Shown here in pieces: positions 42,217 through 51,031 of a DNA stretch of 64,000 bases. Below the pieces are notes generated by a model that made no database searches, was not told the origin of the DNA, and saw only the letters and a program-made list of their open reading frames with translations. The position numbers were made by a program, and so were the translations under genes. The first letter of the stretch is position 1. The number at the start of each line of letters is the position of its first letter. The stretch covers positions 3,348,001-3,412,000 of the forward strand of contig NZ_JAFBBY010000001.1 in assembly GCF_016907515.1 (NCBI RefSeq), given 5' to 3'. Origin of the DNA: Nocardioides nitrophenolicus (GTDB lineage Bacteria; Actinomycetota; Actinomycetes; Propionibacteriales; Nocardioidaceae).

Positions 42217-43641
42217 GTGGAGCAGCGCCGCATCGTCCCCCTGCGAGTCGTCGCCCTCGCCCTGCTCGCGGGGCTGCTGGCGGCGACCGCGGCGTGGGGC
42301 TGGGCACAGCACCGCAGCCACGAGCACCTCGGGACGGCGACGATCATGCTGCACCCGCTGGAGGGCAACGCCTACAGCCCCGGTGGTCGCGGCGACGACC
42401 TGGTCAACCTGGAGACCGAGGCGCAGGTGCTTCGCTCCGACACCGTCGCGCGCGCCGTCCTGGACCAGCTCCACGAGGGCGGTACGCCGGCCGACCTGCT
42501 CGCGGCGGTGACGGTGAGCGTCCCGCCCAACACCCAGCTGCTCCAGATCACCGCACGCGGGCCCGACGACGCCACCGCGGTGGCCCGGGCCTCGGCGTTC
42601 GGCGACGTGTTCTTGAAGTTCCGGCGCTCGCGCACCGAGTCGGCCGTCTACGAGCAGACCTCCCGGCTCGAGGAGCTGGTGAAGAACCGCGAGGACGAGC
42701 GCGACGCGGCCGTCGCCCATCTCGACCAGCTCCGCAGCGACGCGCCCGAGCGGGCGCTGATCCAGCAGCAGGTGCAGGAGGTCGTGGTCCAGATCAGCTC
42801 GCTGCGGGCCCAGCTGGCCGCGGCCCAGGCGGTGGCGCTCGACCCCGGGCAGGTGGTGACGCCGGGCCAGGTCGTCGGAGCCGGGCTGTGGGGCTCACCC
42901 GGACGCGTCGGCGGCCTCGCCGGGGCCCTCGCGGCCGTGCTGGTGCTGGCGATCGCCGTGGTCCGCAGGACCGGTGCGGCCCCCGACGTGGTGCGCCACC
43001 TCGACGACCTCGACACCGCGGGACCGACCGTCCTCGGTGAGCTCTGGACCCCGGTCCGGGCCGACAGCGACGTGATCGCCCACGCGCGGTCCGTGGTGCT
43101 CGCCGTCGGTTCGGACCGGCCCCCCGTCGTCGCCGTGGGCGCGGTCGCGGGCGGCACCTCGATCGCCTTCCCGGCCCTGGTCGACTCCTTCGTCCGGGCC
43201 CGTTACGAGGTGGTCGCCGTCGACCTGACCCGGCGGGCGGACCGCCAGGCGATGGCCGAGCTGGTCCTCCAGGACGCGGTCGTCGCCGACGTGCTGGTCG
43301 AGGACGGGCACTTCCGCAACCGGCTGCGGCCCCTCGACGTACCCACCGACGGCCCGGACGCGGCGCCTCCCGACGGTCTCGACGACCTCGCCGCCTCGGC
43401 GGAGATGCGCCGCAGCCTCGCCGAGCTCGCCAAGCGCGCCGACCTGGTGCTGCTCCGCTCGCCCGGCCTCGGTACGACGGTCGGCCGCGCGGTCCTCGCC
43501 GCCTCGACGGTCGTCGTGGCCGAGGTGACGCAGGGGACGGCGACGCAGGCCGACCTCGCGACGCTGGCCGCCGACGTCGAGCGGGCCGGGTCGGTCGTGG
43601 CGGGGCTGATCCTCACCCACGGCCGCGAGGACGAGTCGTGA
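42217..43641 (+). CDS. Polysaccharide co-polymerase (Wzz-like) with inactive BY-kinase-like domain
   Basis: The protein is 474 residues from GTG 42217, with GGGGAGG at proper spacing; upstream starts in the same frame are less well placed. It has two membrane helices (LRVVALALLAGLLAATAAWG near the N-terminus and VGGLAGALAAVLVLAIAVV near 250) enclosing a periplasmic coiled coil. The cytoplasmic part resembles BY-kinase folds (VVAVGAVAGGTSIAFPALVD) but the P-loop lacks GKT/S, and there is no Tyr-rich tail. It should set chain length with the polymerase. It starts a plus-strand operon. Confidence 0.8.
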   Translation: MEQRRIVPLRVVALALLAGLLAATAAWGWAQHRSHEHLGTATIMLHPLEGNAYSPGGRGDDLVNLETEAQVLRSDTVARAVLDQLHEGGTPADLLAAVTVSVPPNTQLLQITARGPDDATAVARASAFGDVFLKFRRSRTESAVYEQTSRLEELVKNREDERDAAVAHLDQLRSDAPERALIQQQVQEVVVQISSLRAQLAAAQAVALDPGQVVTPGQVVGAGLWGSPGRVGGLAGALAAVLVLAIAVVRRTGAAPDVVRHLDDLDTAGPTVLGELWTPVRADSDVIAHARSVVLAVGSDRPPVVAVGAVAGGTSIAFPALVDSFVRARYEVVAVDLTRRADRQAMAELVLQDAVVADVLVEDGHFRNRLRPLDVPTDGPDAAPPDGLDDLAASAEMRRSLAELAKRADLVLLRSPGLGTTVGRAVLAASTVVVAEVTQGTATQADLATLAADVERAGSVVAGLILTHGREDES

Positions 43642-45149
43642 CGGACCTGAGCGCGCCGAGCCTTCGGGAGCTCGAGGCCCACCACCTGCGCGCGGTCGCG
43701 CGGGGGAGCACGGCCACCCTGGCCGGCGCGGTGCTCAGCACGGTCGCCGGCTTCGGGCTGGTGCTCGTGGTCACGCGCGGCGTCGCCCCGGATCCCGCGG
43801 GCCGGTTCTTCGCGGCCACCGCGATCTTCCTGGTCGCCCTCGCCGCCGCGGGACTCGGCACCGACACCGGCCTGGCCCGCTTCGTGCTGCGGACCGACCG
43901 ACCGGCCGTCGTCCGGCGGCTGGTCGCGATGGCGGCGCTGCCGGTCCTCGCGGTGGCCGGCGGGCTGGCGCTGGCCCTGGCGGCCTGGTGGCCGGACACC
44001 CGGTGGCTGGTCTGGGCGCTGCCGCTCGCGGCCGCCTCCGACCTGTGCGTGGCCGCCGTCCAGGCGCACGCGACCTTCCGCTCGGCCGTCCTGATCGACC
44101 GGATCGTGCGTCCCGCCGTGCAGATCGTGCTGGTGAGCGCCGTGGTCGTCGCCGGCCTGCCCGGCGCCGCGCTGGCGCTCGCCTGGGGGTCGGCGTACCT
44201 GCTGAGCGCGGTGCTCGCCGTGCGCGCCCTGCACCGCGTGCTGCGGGCGAGCCCCGCGGCGAGCGGCCCGGGCGCGGAGGTCACCGCCCGCGAGTTCTGG
44301 GGGTTCACCTGGGCGCGGGCGGCGGCCCGGGTCGCGCAGGTCGGGGTGCAGCGGCTCGACATCGTGCTGGTCGCGTGGCTGCTCTCGCCCGCGGACGCGG
44401 CGGTCTACACCGTGGCGACCCGGTTCGTGGTGTTCGGGCAGCTCGCCAACCAGGCGGTGTCCTCGGTGGTGCAGCCGCGGTTCACGCTGATCCTGGTGCG
44501 GGCCGACGCCGAGGGTGACAGCACCGCTCGGCGGGCGCTGCTCAGCCGGGTGTTCGCGGTGACCACGTGCTGGAGCGTGCTGCTGGCGTGGCCGGTGTAC
44601 CTGTGCGTGGCGGCGGCACCCCTGGCCTATCTCGGCTGGTTCGGGTCGGCGTACACGACCGGGGACGCGCGCACGGTCGCCCTGGTGATGGCCGGCGGGA
44701 TGTTGGTCGCCGTCGCCTCCGGGCCCGTCGACACCCTGCTGCTGATGACCGGGCGCAGCGCCCGCAGCCTCGGCAACACCCTCACCGCGCTGGCGATCGA
44801 CGTCGGCGGGTGCCTGCTGCTGGTCCCGCGGCTGGGCATCGCGGGGGCGGCGCTCGCCTGGGCGGTCGCGGTCGTCGTCCGCTGCGCGCTCGCGGTGGTC
44901 CAGGTCCGGGGCGACATCGGCCTGCTGCCCGGCCGCCGCCAGCTGCTGCTGGCGGCGGTGGTGCCGCTGGCCTGCGTGGGACTCCCGCTCGCCGCCCTCG
45001 AGCTCGTCGGCGGACTCTCGTCGCCCGGCTGGCTGCTGGCGTCGGCGCTCGTCGGCCTCGGCTACGCCGCCGTGGTGTGGCGACTGCGGACCCGGCTCGC
45101 CGTCGACCTGTTCCTCGCCGGCCGGCGAGGCGGAGTGGCGGCGGCATGA
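43638..45149 (+). CDS. Wzx-like polysaccharide flippase (MOP superfamily)
   Basis: The 503-residue protein has about 12-14 hydrophobic helices across its length and begins with a short cytoplasmic segment (MTDLSAPSLRELEAHHLRAV). Helix 1 contains GSTATLAGAVLSTVAGFGLV. The arrangement and the polysaccharide context indicate a flippase that moves the lipid-linked repeat unit across the membrane. The GTG at 43638 overlaps the preceding stop (GTGA). The next gene overlaps again, so co-polymerase, flippase and decorating enzymes are one operon. Confidence 0.88.
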   Translation: MTDLSAPSLRELEAHHLRAVARGSTATLAGAVLSTVAGFGLVLVVTRGVAPDPAGRFFAATAIFLVALAAAGLGTDTGLARFVLRTDRPAVVRRLVAMAALPVLAVAGGLALALAAWWPDTRWLVWALPLAAASDLCVAAVQAHATFRSAVLIDRIVRPAVQIVLVSAVVVAGLPGAALALAWGSAYLLSAVLAVRALHRVLRASPAASGPGAEVTAREFWGFTWARAAARVAQVGVQRLDIVLVAWLLSPADAAVYTVATRFVVFGQLANQAVSSVVQPRFTLILVRADAEGDSTARRALLSRVFAVTTCWSVLLAWPVYLCVAAAPLAYLGWFGSAYTTGDARTVALVMAGGMLVAVASGPVDTLLLMTGRSARSLGNTLTALAIDVGGCLLLVPRLGIAGAALAWAVAVVVRCALAVVQVRGDIGLLPGRRQLLLAAVVPLACVGLPLAALELVGGLSSPGWLLASALVGLGYAAVVWRLRTRLAVDLFLAGRRGGVAAA

Positions 45150-46030
45150 GCGGCGTACGGACCCTGGCCGGGCGGGCAAGGCAGCGGCTCCCGGAGCCGG
45201 CCGTGCGCGCGGCCCGGGCCGTCCTCCTCGGCTGGGGCTGGCTGACCGCCGATCTGCGCGAGGAGCCGGGCGTCATCGTGGTCGGCGCCCAGCGGGCCGG
45301 GACCACCACCTTGTTCCGGCTGCTGAGCGAGCATCCCCGGCTGTGCCGGCCCACCGTGGACAAGGGGACCGGCTACTTCGACGACGGCTACGCGCACGGC
45401 CGGCGCTGGTACCGGGCCCACTTCCCGCTGCGCCGCCCCGGCCGGTGGCGCCGGACCAGCTTCGAGTGCAGCGGCTACTACCTCTTCCACCCGCTCGCCG
45501 CGGCCCGGATCGCCCGCGACCTGCCCGGCGTCCAGGTGGTGGCGATGGTCCGCGACCCGGTGGCCCGGGCTCACTCCGCGCACCGGCACGAGCTGGCCCG
45601 CGGGTTCGAGACGCTGTCGTTCGCCGACGCCGTCGAGCGCGAGGAGCAGCGGACGGCCGACGCCACCGCGCTGCTCGCCGCCGACCCGGGCGCGGTGAGC
45701 TTCGCGCACCGCCACCACGCCTACCTCCAACGCGGCGAGTACGCCGCGCAGCTGCGCCGCTTCGTCGCCGCGCTCGGCCCGGACCGGGTGCACGTCGTCG
45801 AGGCCGACGAGCTGTTCGCCGACCCCGTCCCGGTGTACGTCGACCTGCAGCGCCGTCTCGGCCTGCCGGTGCACCGGCCCGAGCGGGTCGGCCGGTGGAA
45901 CGAGCGGCCGGGCGCGCCGCTGCCGCCGGAGCTCGAGGAGCGGCTGCGCCGGCACTACGACGACCACGACGCCTCCCTCGCCGAGCTCCTCGGCCGAGTG
46001 CCCAGCTGGCGAAAGGAAGCACCCCGATGA
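45146..46030 (+). CDS. PAPS-dependent sulfotransferase
   Basis: The 294-residue protein has the 5'-phosphosulfate loop VVGAQRAGTTTLFRLL (about residues 44-59) and the 3'-phosphate motif VVAMVRDPVARAHSAHRHEL. ECSGYYLFHPLAAARIARDL is between them. These define the sulfotransferase family that moves sulfate from PAPS to a hydroxyl. Overlap with the flippase (ATGA) and with the next gene suggests it sulfates the exported polysaccharide precursor before flipping. No PAPS synthesis genes are in the window. Confidence 0.9.
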   Translation: MSGVRTLAGRARQRLPEPAVRAARAVLLGWGWLTADLREEPGVIVVGAQRAGTTTLFRLLSEHPRLCRPTVDKGTGYFDDGYAHGRRWYRAHFPLRRPGRWRRTSFECSGYYLFHPLAAARIARDLPGVQVVAMVRDPVARAHSAHRHELARGFETLSFADAVEREEQRTADATALLAADPGAVSFAHRHHAYLQRGEYAAQLRRFVAALGPDRVHVVEADELFADPVPVYVDLQRRLGLPVHRPERVGRWNERPGAPLPPELEERLRRHYDDHDASLAELLGRVPSWRKEAPR

Positions 46031-47238
46031 CCGTTCTCTCCGCCCCCGCCCGACACCGACTGGCCCGGGGCACCCGCTGGCATCCGGGCATCCGCGAGGT
46101 GCGGCTCTCGCACCTGCTGCTCGGCGGCCAGAACGGGATGACCGCGCAGGCCTTCGCCACGGCGCTGATGGACCCGCTGTGGCCCTCGCGCCGGGTGGTC
46201 GAGGGACCCCACGCCCAGCTCCTCGCCCGGGGCCCGGAGCAGTCGGACCGCGACATCCTCGGCTCTCCCTACGCGCGGATGGCGCGGGCCTGCATCCGCC
46301 ACACCGGCGTCTACTTTGCCGCGGTGGACGACGCCGGCATCCTGGCCCACGCCCGGCAGTTCCTGGCCCGCGCGGCCGGCGAGCCGACGGCGGTGCCGAC
46401 GGGGGTGATGCACTCCCCGCCGGGCCAGCCGGTGCTCGTCGTACCCGTCGCGGACTCCAGCTGCTTCCAGGTGATCGACGGCCATCACCGGATCGCGCTC
46501 GCCGGGGCGGCGGGGGAGAGCACGGTGCCGGTGCGGGTGCGGCGCGGGAAGGTCAGCACGCCGCTGCAGGACCTGCTGCACCAGATGTCGTGGCTCGAGG
46601 GCGGCCGGGAGCTGTACCAGCCGGTCGACTCGCCCGAGCTCGCGGCGCAATGGCCGGTCGTGCGCTGCTGCGTCGACCGGCTGGAGGCGATGGAGAGCTA
46701 CCTGCGCCCGCGCGGCCTCCTCGAGGGCAGCTACCTCGACGTCGCGAGCTGCTACGGCTGGTTCGTCGGCCAGCTCGCGGAGCGCGGGATGGCGGCCGAG
46801 GGCATCGAGCGCGACCCGCTCGGGGCGACCCTGGGCCGGCTGGTGTACGGCGTGGACCCGGGCCGGATCCGGATCGGTGACGTCGTGGACGTCCTGCGCG
46901 GGACCCACGAGCAGTGGGACGTGGTGTCCTGCTTCAGCCTGCTGCACCACTTCGTGCTCGGGCGTGGCGCCTGCGACGAGGTCGAGCTGGTGCGGCTGCT
47001 CGACAAGTCGACGCGGCGGGTGCTCTTCCTCGACACCGGCCAGGAGCACGAGCACTGGTTCCGCAAGTCGCTGCGCGGCTGGAATCCCGACCACATCCGC
47101 GAGTTCCTCCGCACCCACACCACCTTCGACCAGGTCCTCGACCTCGGTCCCGACCGCGACGCCGTCGGCCCGTACGCCGACAACTACGGGCGGCACCTGT
47201 TCGTCTGCACCCGCGCCGAGGACCGGGAGCACCGGTGA
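46027..47238 (+). CDS. ParB-like plus SAM methyltransferase two-domain protein
   Basis: The 403-residue protein starts with ATG 46027, overlapping the sulfotransferase stop. The N-terminal half has a ParB-like motif (CFQVIDGHHRIALAGAAG near 160). The C-terminal half has a class I methyltransferase fold: YLDVASCYGWFVGQLAERG (motif I), then EGIERDPLGATLGRLVYG and WDVVSCFSLLHHFVLGRG. It probably methylates a sugar or phosphate group; its substrate is inferred from the operon only. The fused ParB-like part is unusual and may bind a nucleotide. Confidence 0.75.
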   Translation: MTVLSAPARHRLARGTRWHPGIREVRLSHLLLGGQNGMTAQAFATALMDPLWPSRRVVEGPHAQLLARGPEQSDRDILGSPYARMARACIRHTGVYFAAVDDAGILAHARQFLARAAGEPTAVPTGVMHSPPGQPVLVVPVADSSCFQVIDGHHRIALAGAAGESTVPVRVRRGKVSTPLQDLLHQMSWLEGGRELYQPVDSPELAAQWPVVRCCVDRLEAMESYLRPRGLLEGSYLDVASCYGWFVGQLAERGMAAEGIERDPLGATLGRLVYGVDPGRIRIGDVVDVLRGTHEQWDVVSCFSLLHHFVLGRGACDEVELVRLLDKSTRRVLFLDTGQEHEHWFRKSLRGWNPDHIREFLRTHTTFDQVLDLGPDRDAVGPYADNYGRHLFVCTRAEDREHR

Positions 47239-48413
47239 GGGCGGCGCCCAGCGAGCTGCTGGAGACCGCGGCCGAGCTGTGGCCCGGTGCCGACCTGGTC
47301 CCGGCGGGGACAGCGGGCGATGGCCGCCCGGTCCGCGCCCGCTACGCCCTGCTCAGCCGGGGCGACGCGCCCACCGTCCTGGTGCCCGTCGAGTCGGCGA
47401 CGGCCGCCGGGGCGTCGCTGCGGCGGTTCAGCACCGCCTCGTCGTGGTGGGAGACGACCTCCCGCGTGGCCGCCGGCGCCGCGGTGCGGGCGGTGCCCGG
47501 GCTGCTCCGGCAGCGGGTCGAGGTCCGCGGAGGGCAGGACGGGCTGGCCGAGCACCTCTCGGAGGTGCTGGGGACGCCGGTGAGCTTCAGCATCAGCATC
47601 GGCACCGCCCGGGTGAACCGGAAGCCGGTGCTGCAGGTCTTCGACGAGGAGGGCCGGTGCCGGGCGTTCGCCAAGGTCGGCTGGTCGGAGAACACCTGCG
47701 CCGACGTCACCGCCGAGGGCCGGGCGCTGGCGACGGTGACCGCGGTGGACTACCGGCACCTGGTGCCGCCGCCGCTGCTGGCCCGGACGTCGTGGGCCGG
47801 GCACCCGGTCCTGCTCATCGGCCCCCTTCAGCCCTCGCCGTGGCGCCGCCGCCGGCGCTCCTGGACGCCGCCCGAGGAGGCGATGAGCGAGCTCGCGAGC
47901 ACCTTCGCCTCGCCCGACGGCCGGCTCGGCGACTCCGCCTGGTGGCACCGGCAGTGGGAGGCGACCGGCGCGCTGGCCGATCCCGTGCTGCGTGGCCGGT
48001 TCGGCCGGGCGCTCGAGCGGGTCGACGCGATCGTCGGCCGCCGCGAGCTGAGCTGGGGCGCCTGGCACGGCGACTGGACCCCGTGGAACATGGCCGTCGC
48101 CGGCGATCGGGTGCTGCTGTGGGACTGGGAGCGCTTCGAGACCGGCGTGCCGCTGGGTCTCGACGCGCTGCACTACGTCGTCAACGCGCTCAACGCCGGC
48201 GTGCCCGCCTCGACCGAGGGGGTGCTCCGGGCGCTCGGCTTCGCGTCGTACCGCGACCGCAGCCTGGGGGGCGGGCCGCATGTCACCAGCCTGCTCTACC
48301 TGGTGGCGATCCTCACCCGGTACCTGCGCCTGGTCGACGTACCCGGCGGCGAGCACATCTCGCCGCGCGCCATGCAGACCCTGGTCGCGCTCGAGCGCCT
48401 GACCCCGAGCTGA
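47235..48413 (+). CDS. Aminoglycoside-phosphotransferase-like kinase
   Basis: The 392-residue protein starts with GTG at 47235 (GTGA overlap). The catalytic loop is AWHGDWTPWNMAV (H-x-D-x4-N) and the metal-binding Asp is in LLWDWERFETG. The N-lobe contains FAKVGWSENT with a candidate ATP-binding Lys. Kinases of this fold phosphorylate sugars or choline-like groups. As the last gene of the plus-strand operon it may phosphorylate a sugar of the polysaccharide. The substrate is not shown by sequence. Confidence 0.8.
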   Translation: MRAAPSELLETAAELWPGADLVPAGTAGDGRPVRARYALLSRGDAPTVLVPVESATAAGASLRRFSTASSWWETTSRVAAGAAVRAVPGLLRQRVEVRGGQDGLAEHLSEVLGTPVSFSISIGTARVNRKPVLQVFDEEGRCRAFAKVGWSENTCADVTAEGRALATVTAVDYRHLVPPPLLARTSWAGHPVLLIGPLQPSPWRRRRRSWTPPEEAMSELASTFASPDGRLGDSAWWHRQWEATGALADPVLRGRFGRALERVDAIVGRRELSWGAWHGDWTPWNMAVAGDRVLLWDWERFETGVPLGLDALHYVVNALNAGVPASTEGVLRALGFASYRDRSLGGGPHVTSLLYLVAILTRYLRLVDVPGGEHISPRAMQTLVALERLTPS

Positions 48414-48429
48414 TCGGGGCCAGGCGCTC
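48393..48429. terminator. Terminator between convergent operons
   Basis: GAGCGCCTG (48393-48401) and CAGGCGCTC (48421-48429) pair, with inner CCCCGA/TCGGGG. The kinase stop codon is in the loop. It lies between the kinase and the converging hydrolase gene. Confidence 0.8.
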
Positions 48430-48443
48430 GCGAGGGCGTGCGG

Positions 48444-49907
48444 TCAGCGCAGCCGGGGCGACCCGGCCAGCACCTGGGCGAACTCGTTGCGCTTCTCCGG
48501 GGTGCTGAGCGTCCACGGCGCGGTGCTGTTGAGCTCACTGTCGAAGTAGGAGTAGGCGATCCCGCCGAAGTCCTCCATGCTCCGCACCGTGTTCGCGATC
48601 TCGGTCGGCCGGTCGATGGCCGCCTTGTCGGTGATCCCGGTCTCGCCGAGCGCCCAGTCGACGCCGACGGTGCGGGCCCAGGCCGCGATCTTCTGGAAGT
48701 AGCCGGGCATGTCGACCCACCGCAGGTCCTGCTTACCGTTCTTGACCGAGCCGTACTCCTGGTAGATGTCGAAGCCCGCGACGTCGACCTTGACGCCCCG
48801 CGGCCAGATGTTCGCCAGGCTGTACTGCGGGTCGCCGTAGAACTGGTGCCACCCGGTCACGATGACCGTGAACGCCACGTTCGGCGCGTTGTCGCGCAGG
48901 ATCGGAGCGAGGTGCTCCTGCATCCGGCGCCACTCCTGGATGTCGCCGTCGTTCTCGGGCTCGTGGTGGAAGGCCACCCAGACCGGGCCGTTCAGCGCGG
49001 CCAGCCGCTGGGCCAGGTCGGTCGCCCAGGCGTCGCCCTTGCCGTCGGCCATCTCGGTCCAGCTGTACGGCGGCTTGAAGCTGATCCACGGCAGCCGGCC
49101 GGCCGCCAGGTCGGTCGTGGCGTTCTTGACGGCGCTGGCGACGCCGGTGCCGGTGTAGTACGTCCGCCGGACCGCGAGCTTGCTGCCGAGCTGCTGCTCG
49201 AGCGCGGTCGGGTCGGTGTTGCCGCCGTGCGCGGCGCCGATGTACGTGCCGCACGACGGGATGCCGCGCGCCGTGCGGCTGCAGCCGTTGCTCAGCGTGC
49301 CGGCCGTGCCCTTGCCGCCCTTGCCCCCGCGCGGGGTGACCCGCAGGTCGTCCACGAGCAGGCGCTGCGAGGACTTCAACAGGGGCGTGCGGAAGCGGAG
49401 CTTGAACACCGAGTCCGCGGCCTTCGCCGTCATCCGCACCTTGATCCGGGTCCAGCCCCGGCCCTGGGCCTTCACCTGCTTGGTCTTGGTCTGCAGGGTG
49501 TGCTTCTTGACCTCGCGGACCCGCAGCGCGACGGGGCGCTGGCCGGTGCTGCGCACCCAGGCGCGGATGACGTACGCCGTGCCCTTGGCGTGGGCGCCGC
49601 CGAACTCGTGCCTGCCGACCGCCGCGGCCGGTCCGTGCTTCGTGGTGCGCACGACCAGCGCCCGGCTGTGGTTGCGTCCCGCGCCGGTGCGGGAGAGCTT
49701 GACCCGGCTGCCGGCGACGCCGGCGAAGCCGTCCAGGTGGGACTCGAAGGTCCCCGTGGGGACCGCCTCCTGGGTGCTCGCGCCGACCTGGGCCGACGTC
49801 GGCACGGCCGCGACGGCGCTGGTCATCAGCACCGCCGCCAGGACGGGCAGCCAGAGCCATCGGCTCAGGCCGGTCTTCTTCATTGCTGTCTTCTCGGCGT
49901 CCTGCAC
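48444..49907 (-). CDS. Secreted GH26-like glycoside hydrolase with N-terminal binding module
   Basis: The protein is about 487 residues from GTG 49907, which has GGGGAGG seven bases upstream; ATG 49883 would trim eight residues. A signal peptide (core LWLPVLAAVLMTSAVAAV) precedes a carbohydrate-binding-like beta domain (about 45-190) and a catalytic barrel. VWVAFHHEPENDGDIQEW supplies the acid/base Glu and WALGETGITDK the nucleophile Glu, as in GH26 mannanase relatives. It may trim or release the exported polysaccharide. Substrate is not known. Confidence 0.8.
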   Translation of the reverse strand: MQDAEKTAMKKTGLSRWLWLPVLAAVLMTSAVAAVPTSAQVGASTQEAVPTGTFESHLDGFAGVAGSRVKLSRTGAGRNHSRALVVRTTKHGPAAAVGRHEFGGAHAKGTAYVIRAWVRSTGQRPVALRVREVKKHTLQTKTKQVKAQGRGWTRIKVRMTAKAADSVFKLRFRTPLLKSSQRLLVDDLRVTPRGGKGGKGTAGTLSNGCSRTARGIPSCGTYIGAAHGGNTDPTALEQQLGSKLAVRRTYYTGTGVASAVKNATTDLAAGRLPWISFKPPYSWTEMADGKGDAWATDLAQRLAALNGPVWVAFHHEPENDGDIQEWRRMQEHLAPILRDNAPNVAFTVIVTGWHQFYGDPQYSLANIWPRGVKVDVAGFDIYQEYGSVKNGKQDLRWVDMPGYFQKIAAWARTVGVDWALGETGITDKAAIDRPTEIANTVRSMEDFGGIAYSYFDSELNSTAPWTLSTPEKRNEFAQVLAGSPRLR

Positions 49908-50004
49908 GACGCCACCTCCCCGGATGTCCGGGGCCGCTCGAGCGAAGCCACGGCCCTCGTTCTCTGTTGTCTTCGGCTCGATTGGAACCGGGACCAGGGA
50001 ACGG

Positions 50005-50029
50005 GGCCAATATCCTCCCCCATTTGGGG
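50005..50029. promoter_or_regulatory. Shared palindromic element pair upstream of hydrolase
   Basis: CCAATATC at 50007-50014 and CCCCCATTTGGGG at 50017-50029 lie about 100 bases upstream of the hydrolase start. The second is a clear palindrome of the shared type. Nothing else is seen in this 197-base gap. Confidence 0.5.
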
Positions 50030-50104
50030 TAAGCCGACCCGGCCGTGCCGGGAGTGCCGGGAAGGTGGGGAGACGGAAGCCGGCCGGGGCCAGGGCGACG
50101 GCGC

Positions 50105-51031
50105 TCAGATGCCGTGCCCCCGTCGGTGGGCGAGGTGGAGCAGTCGCTCCGCGCTCACCAGGTGCAGGGCGACGGCCGCGGCGAGGTACGCGCGCGGCTC
50201 CAGCGGAGAGCTCCAGGCGGTGCGGGCGGCCCAGGGCAGCGCGTCGCGCCGGCCGAGGGCGGCCAGGGCGAACGCCTTCCGGCCGGTCTCGCGGGCCAGC
50301 GCCCGCCGGTCGTCGAAGAAGACCGGGTGCTTGGCGAGCCCGTAGTCGATGGCCGCGGCGATGGTGGCCCACTGCTGCGAGAACTGCGAGCCGCCCCACC
50401 GGACCCGCACCAGCGGCGCCTCGACGAGGGCGAAGCCGCCCTGCTGGGCGGCCCGGATCATCCAGTCGAAGTCCTCGCCGTAGCTGCCGGGGATCTCCTC
50501 GTCGACGAGGCCGATCCGGTCCAGCAGGTCGGGGCGGCGGACCACGACCGAGGACGGGTGCGCCGCCATCGTGCGATGCCGGACCAGGTGCCGCAGCTCC
50601 AGCTCGGCGGGCGCCGGCACCCGGCGGGTGGTGGTGCCCTGGTAGGTCACCTCGATGCCGGTCACCGAGGTCGGCGCGTCGCCGGCGGCCAGGGCGGTGA
50701 CCTGTCGGCGCAGCTTGGTGGGCAGCCAGAGATCGTCGTCGTCGCAGAACGCGACCAGCTCGCCGTCACCGGCGAGGATGCCGCTGTTGCGCGCGCCGGC
50801 GAGCCCCGGGGTCCGGGTGTTGCGCACCACGTCGACCCGGCGCTCGACCGTGGTCCGGACGAGCAGCGGGTCGGGCTCGGAGCGGTCGAAGACCACGATC
50901 ACCCGGATCCGGCCGGGATACTCCTGCTCCAGCACCGCGGCGATCGCCTCGCGCACCATGACCGGTCGGTCGTGGGTGGCGATCACGACGTCGACGTCGG
51001 GCCAGCCGTCGTACCACGTGTCATCCTGCAT
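50105..51031 (-). CDS. GT2-family glycosyltransferase
   Basis: The 308-residue protein starts with ATG 51031 (GGAGG upstream) and reads DVDVVIATHDRPVMVREAIA, then RNTRTPGLAGARNSGILAGD and VAFCDDDDLWLPTKL, the DxD-type metal site, and SYGEDFDWMIRAA. These are GT-A fold family 2 motifs. No membrane helices, so a cytosolic enzyme adding a sugar to the lipid-linked unit. It overlaps the polymerase gene by 11 bases. Confidence 0.9.
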   Translation of the reverse strand: MQDDTWYDGWPDVDVVIATHDRPVMVREAIAAVLEQEYPGRIRVIVVFDRSEPDPLLVRTTVERRVDVVRNTRTPGLAGARNSGILAGDGELVAFCDDDDLWLPTKLRRQVTALAAGDAPTSVTGIEVTYQGTTTRRVPAPAELELRHLVRHRTMAAHPSSVVVRRPDLLDRIGLVDEEIPGSYGEDFDWMIRAAQQGGFALVEAPLVRVRWGGSQFSQQWATIAAAIDYGLAKHPVFFDDRRALARETGRKAFALAALGRRDALPWAARTAWSSPLEPRAYLAAAVALHLVSAERLLHLAHRRGHGI

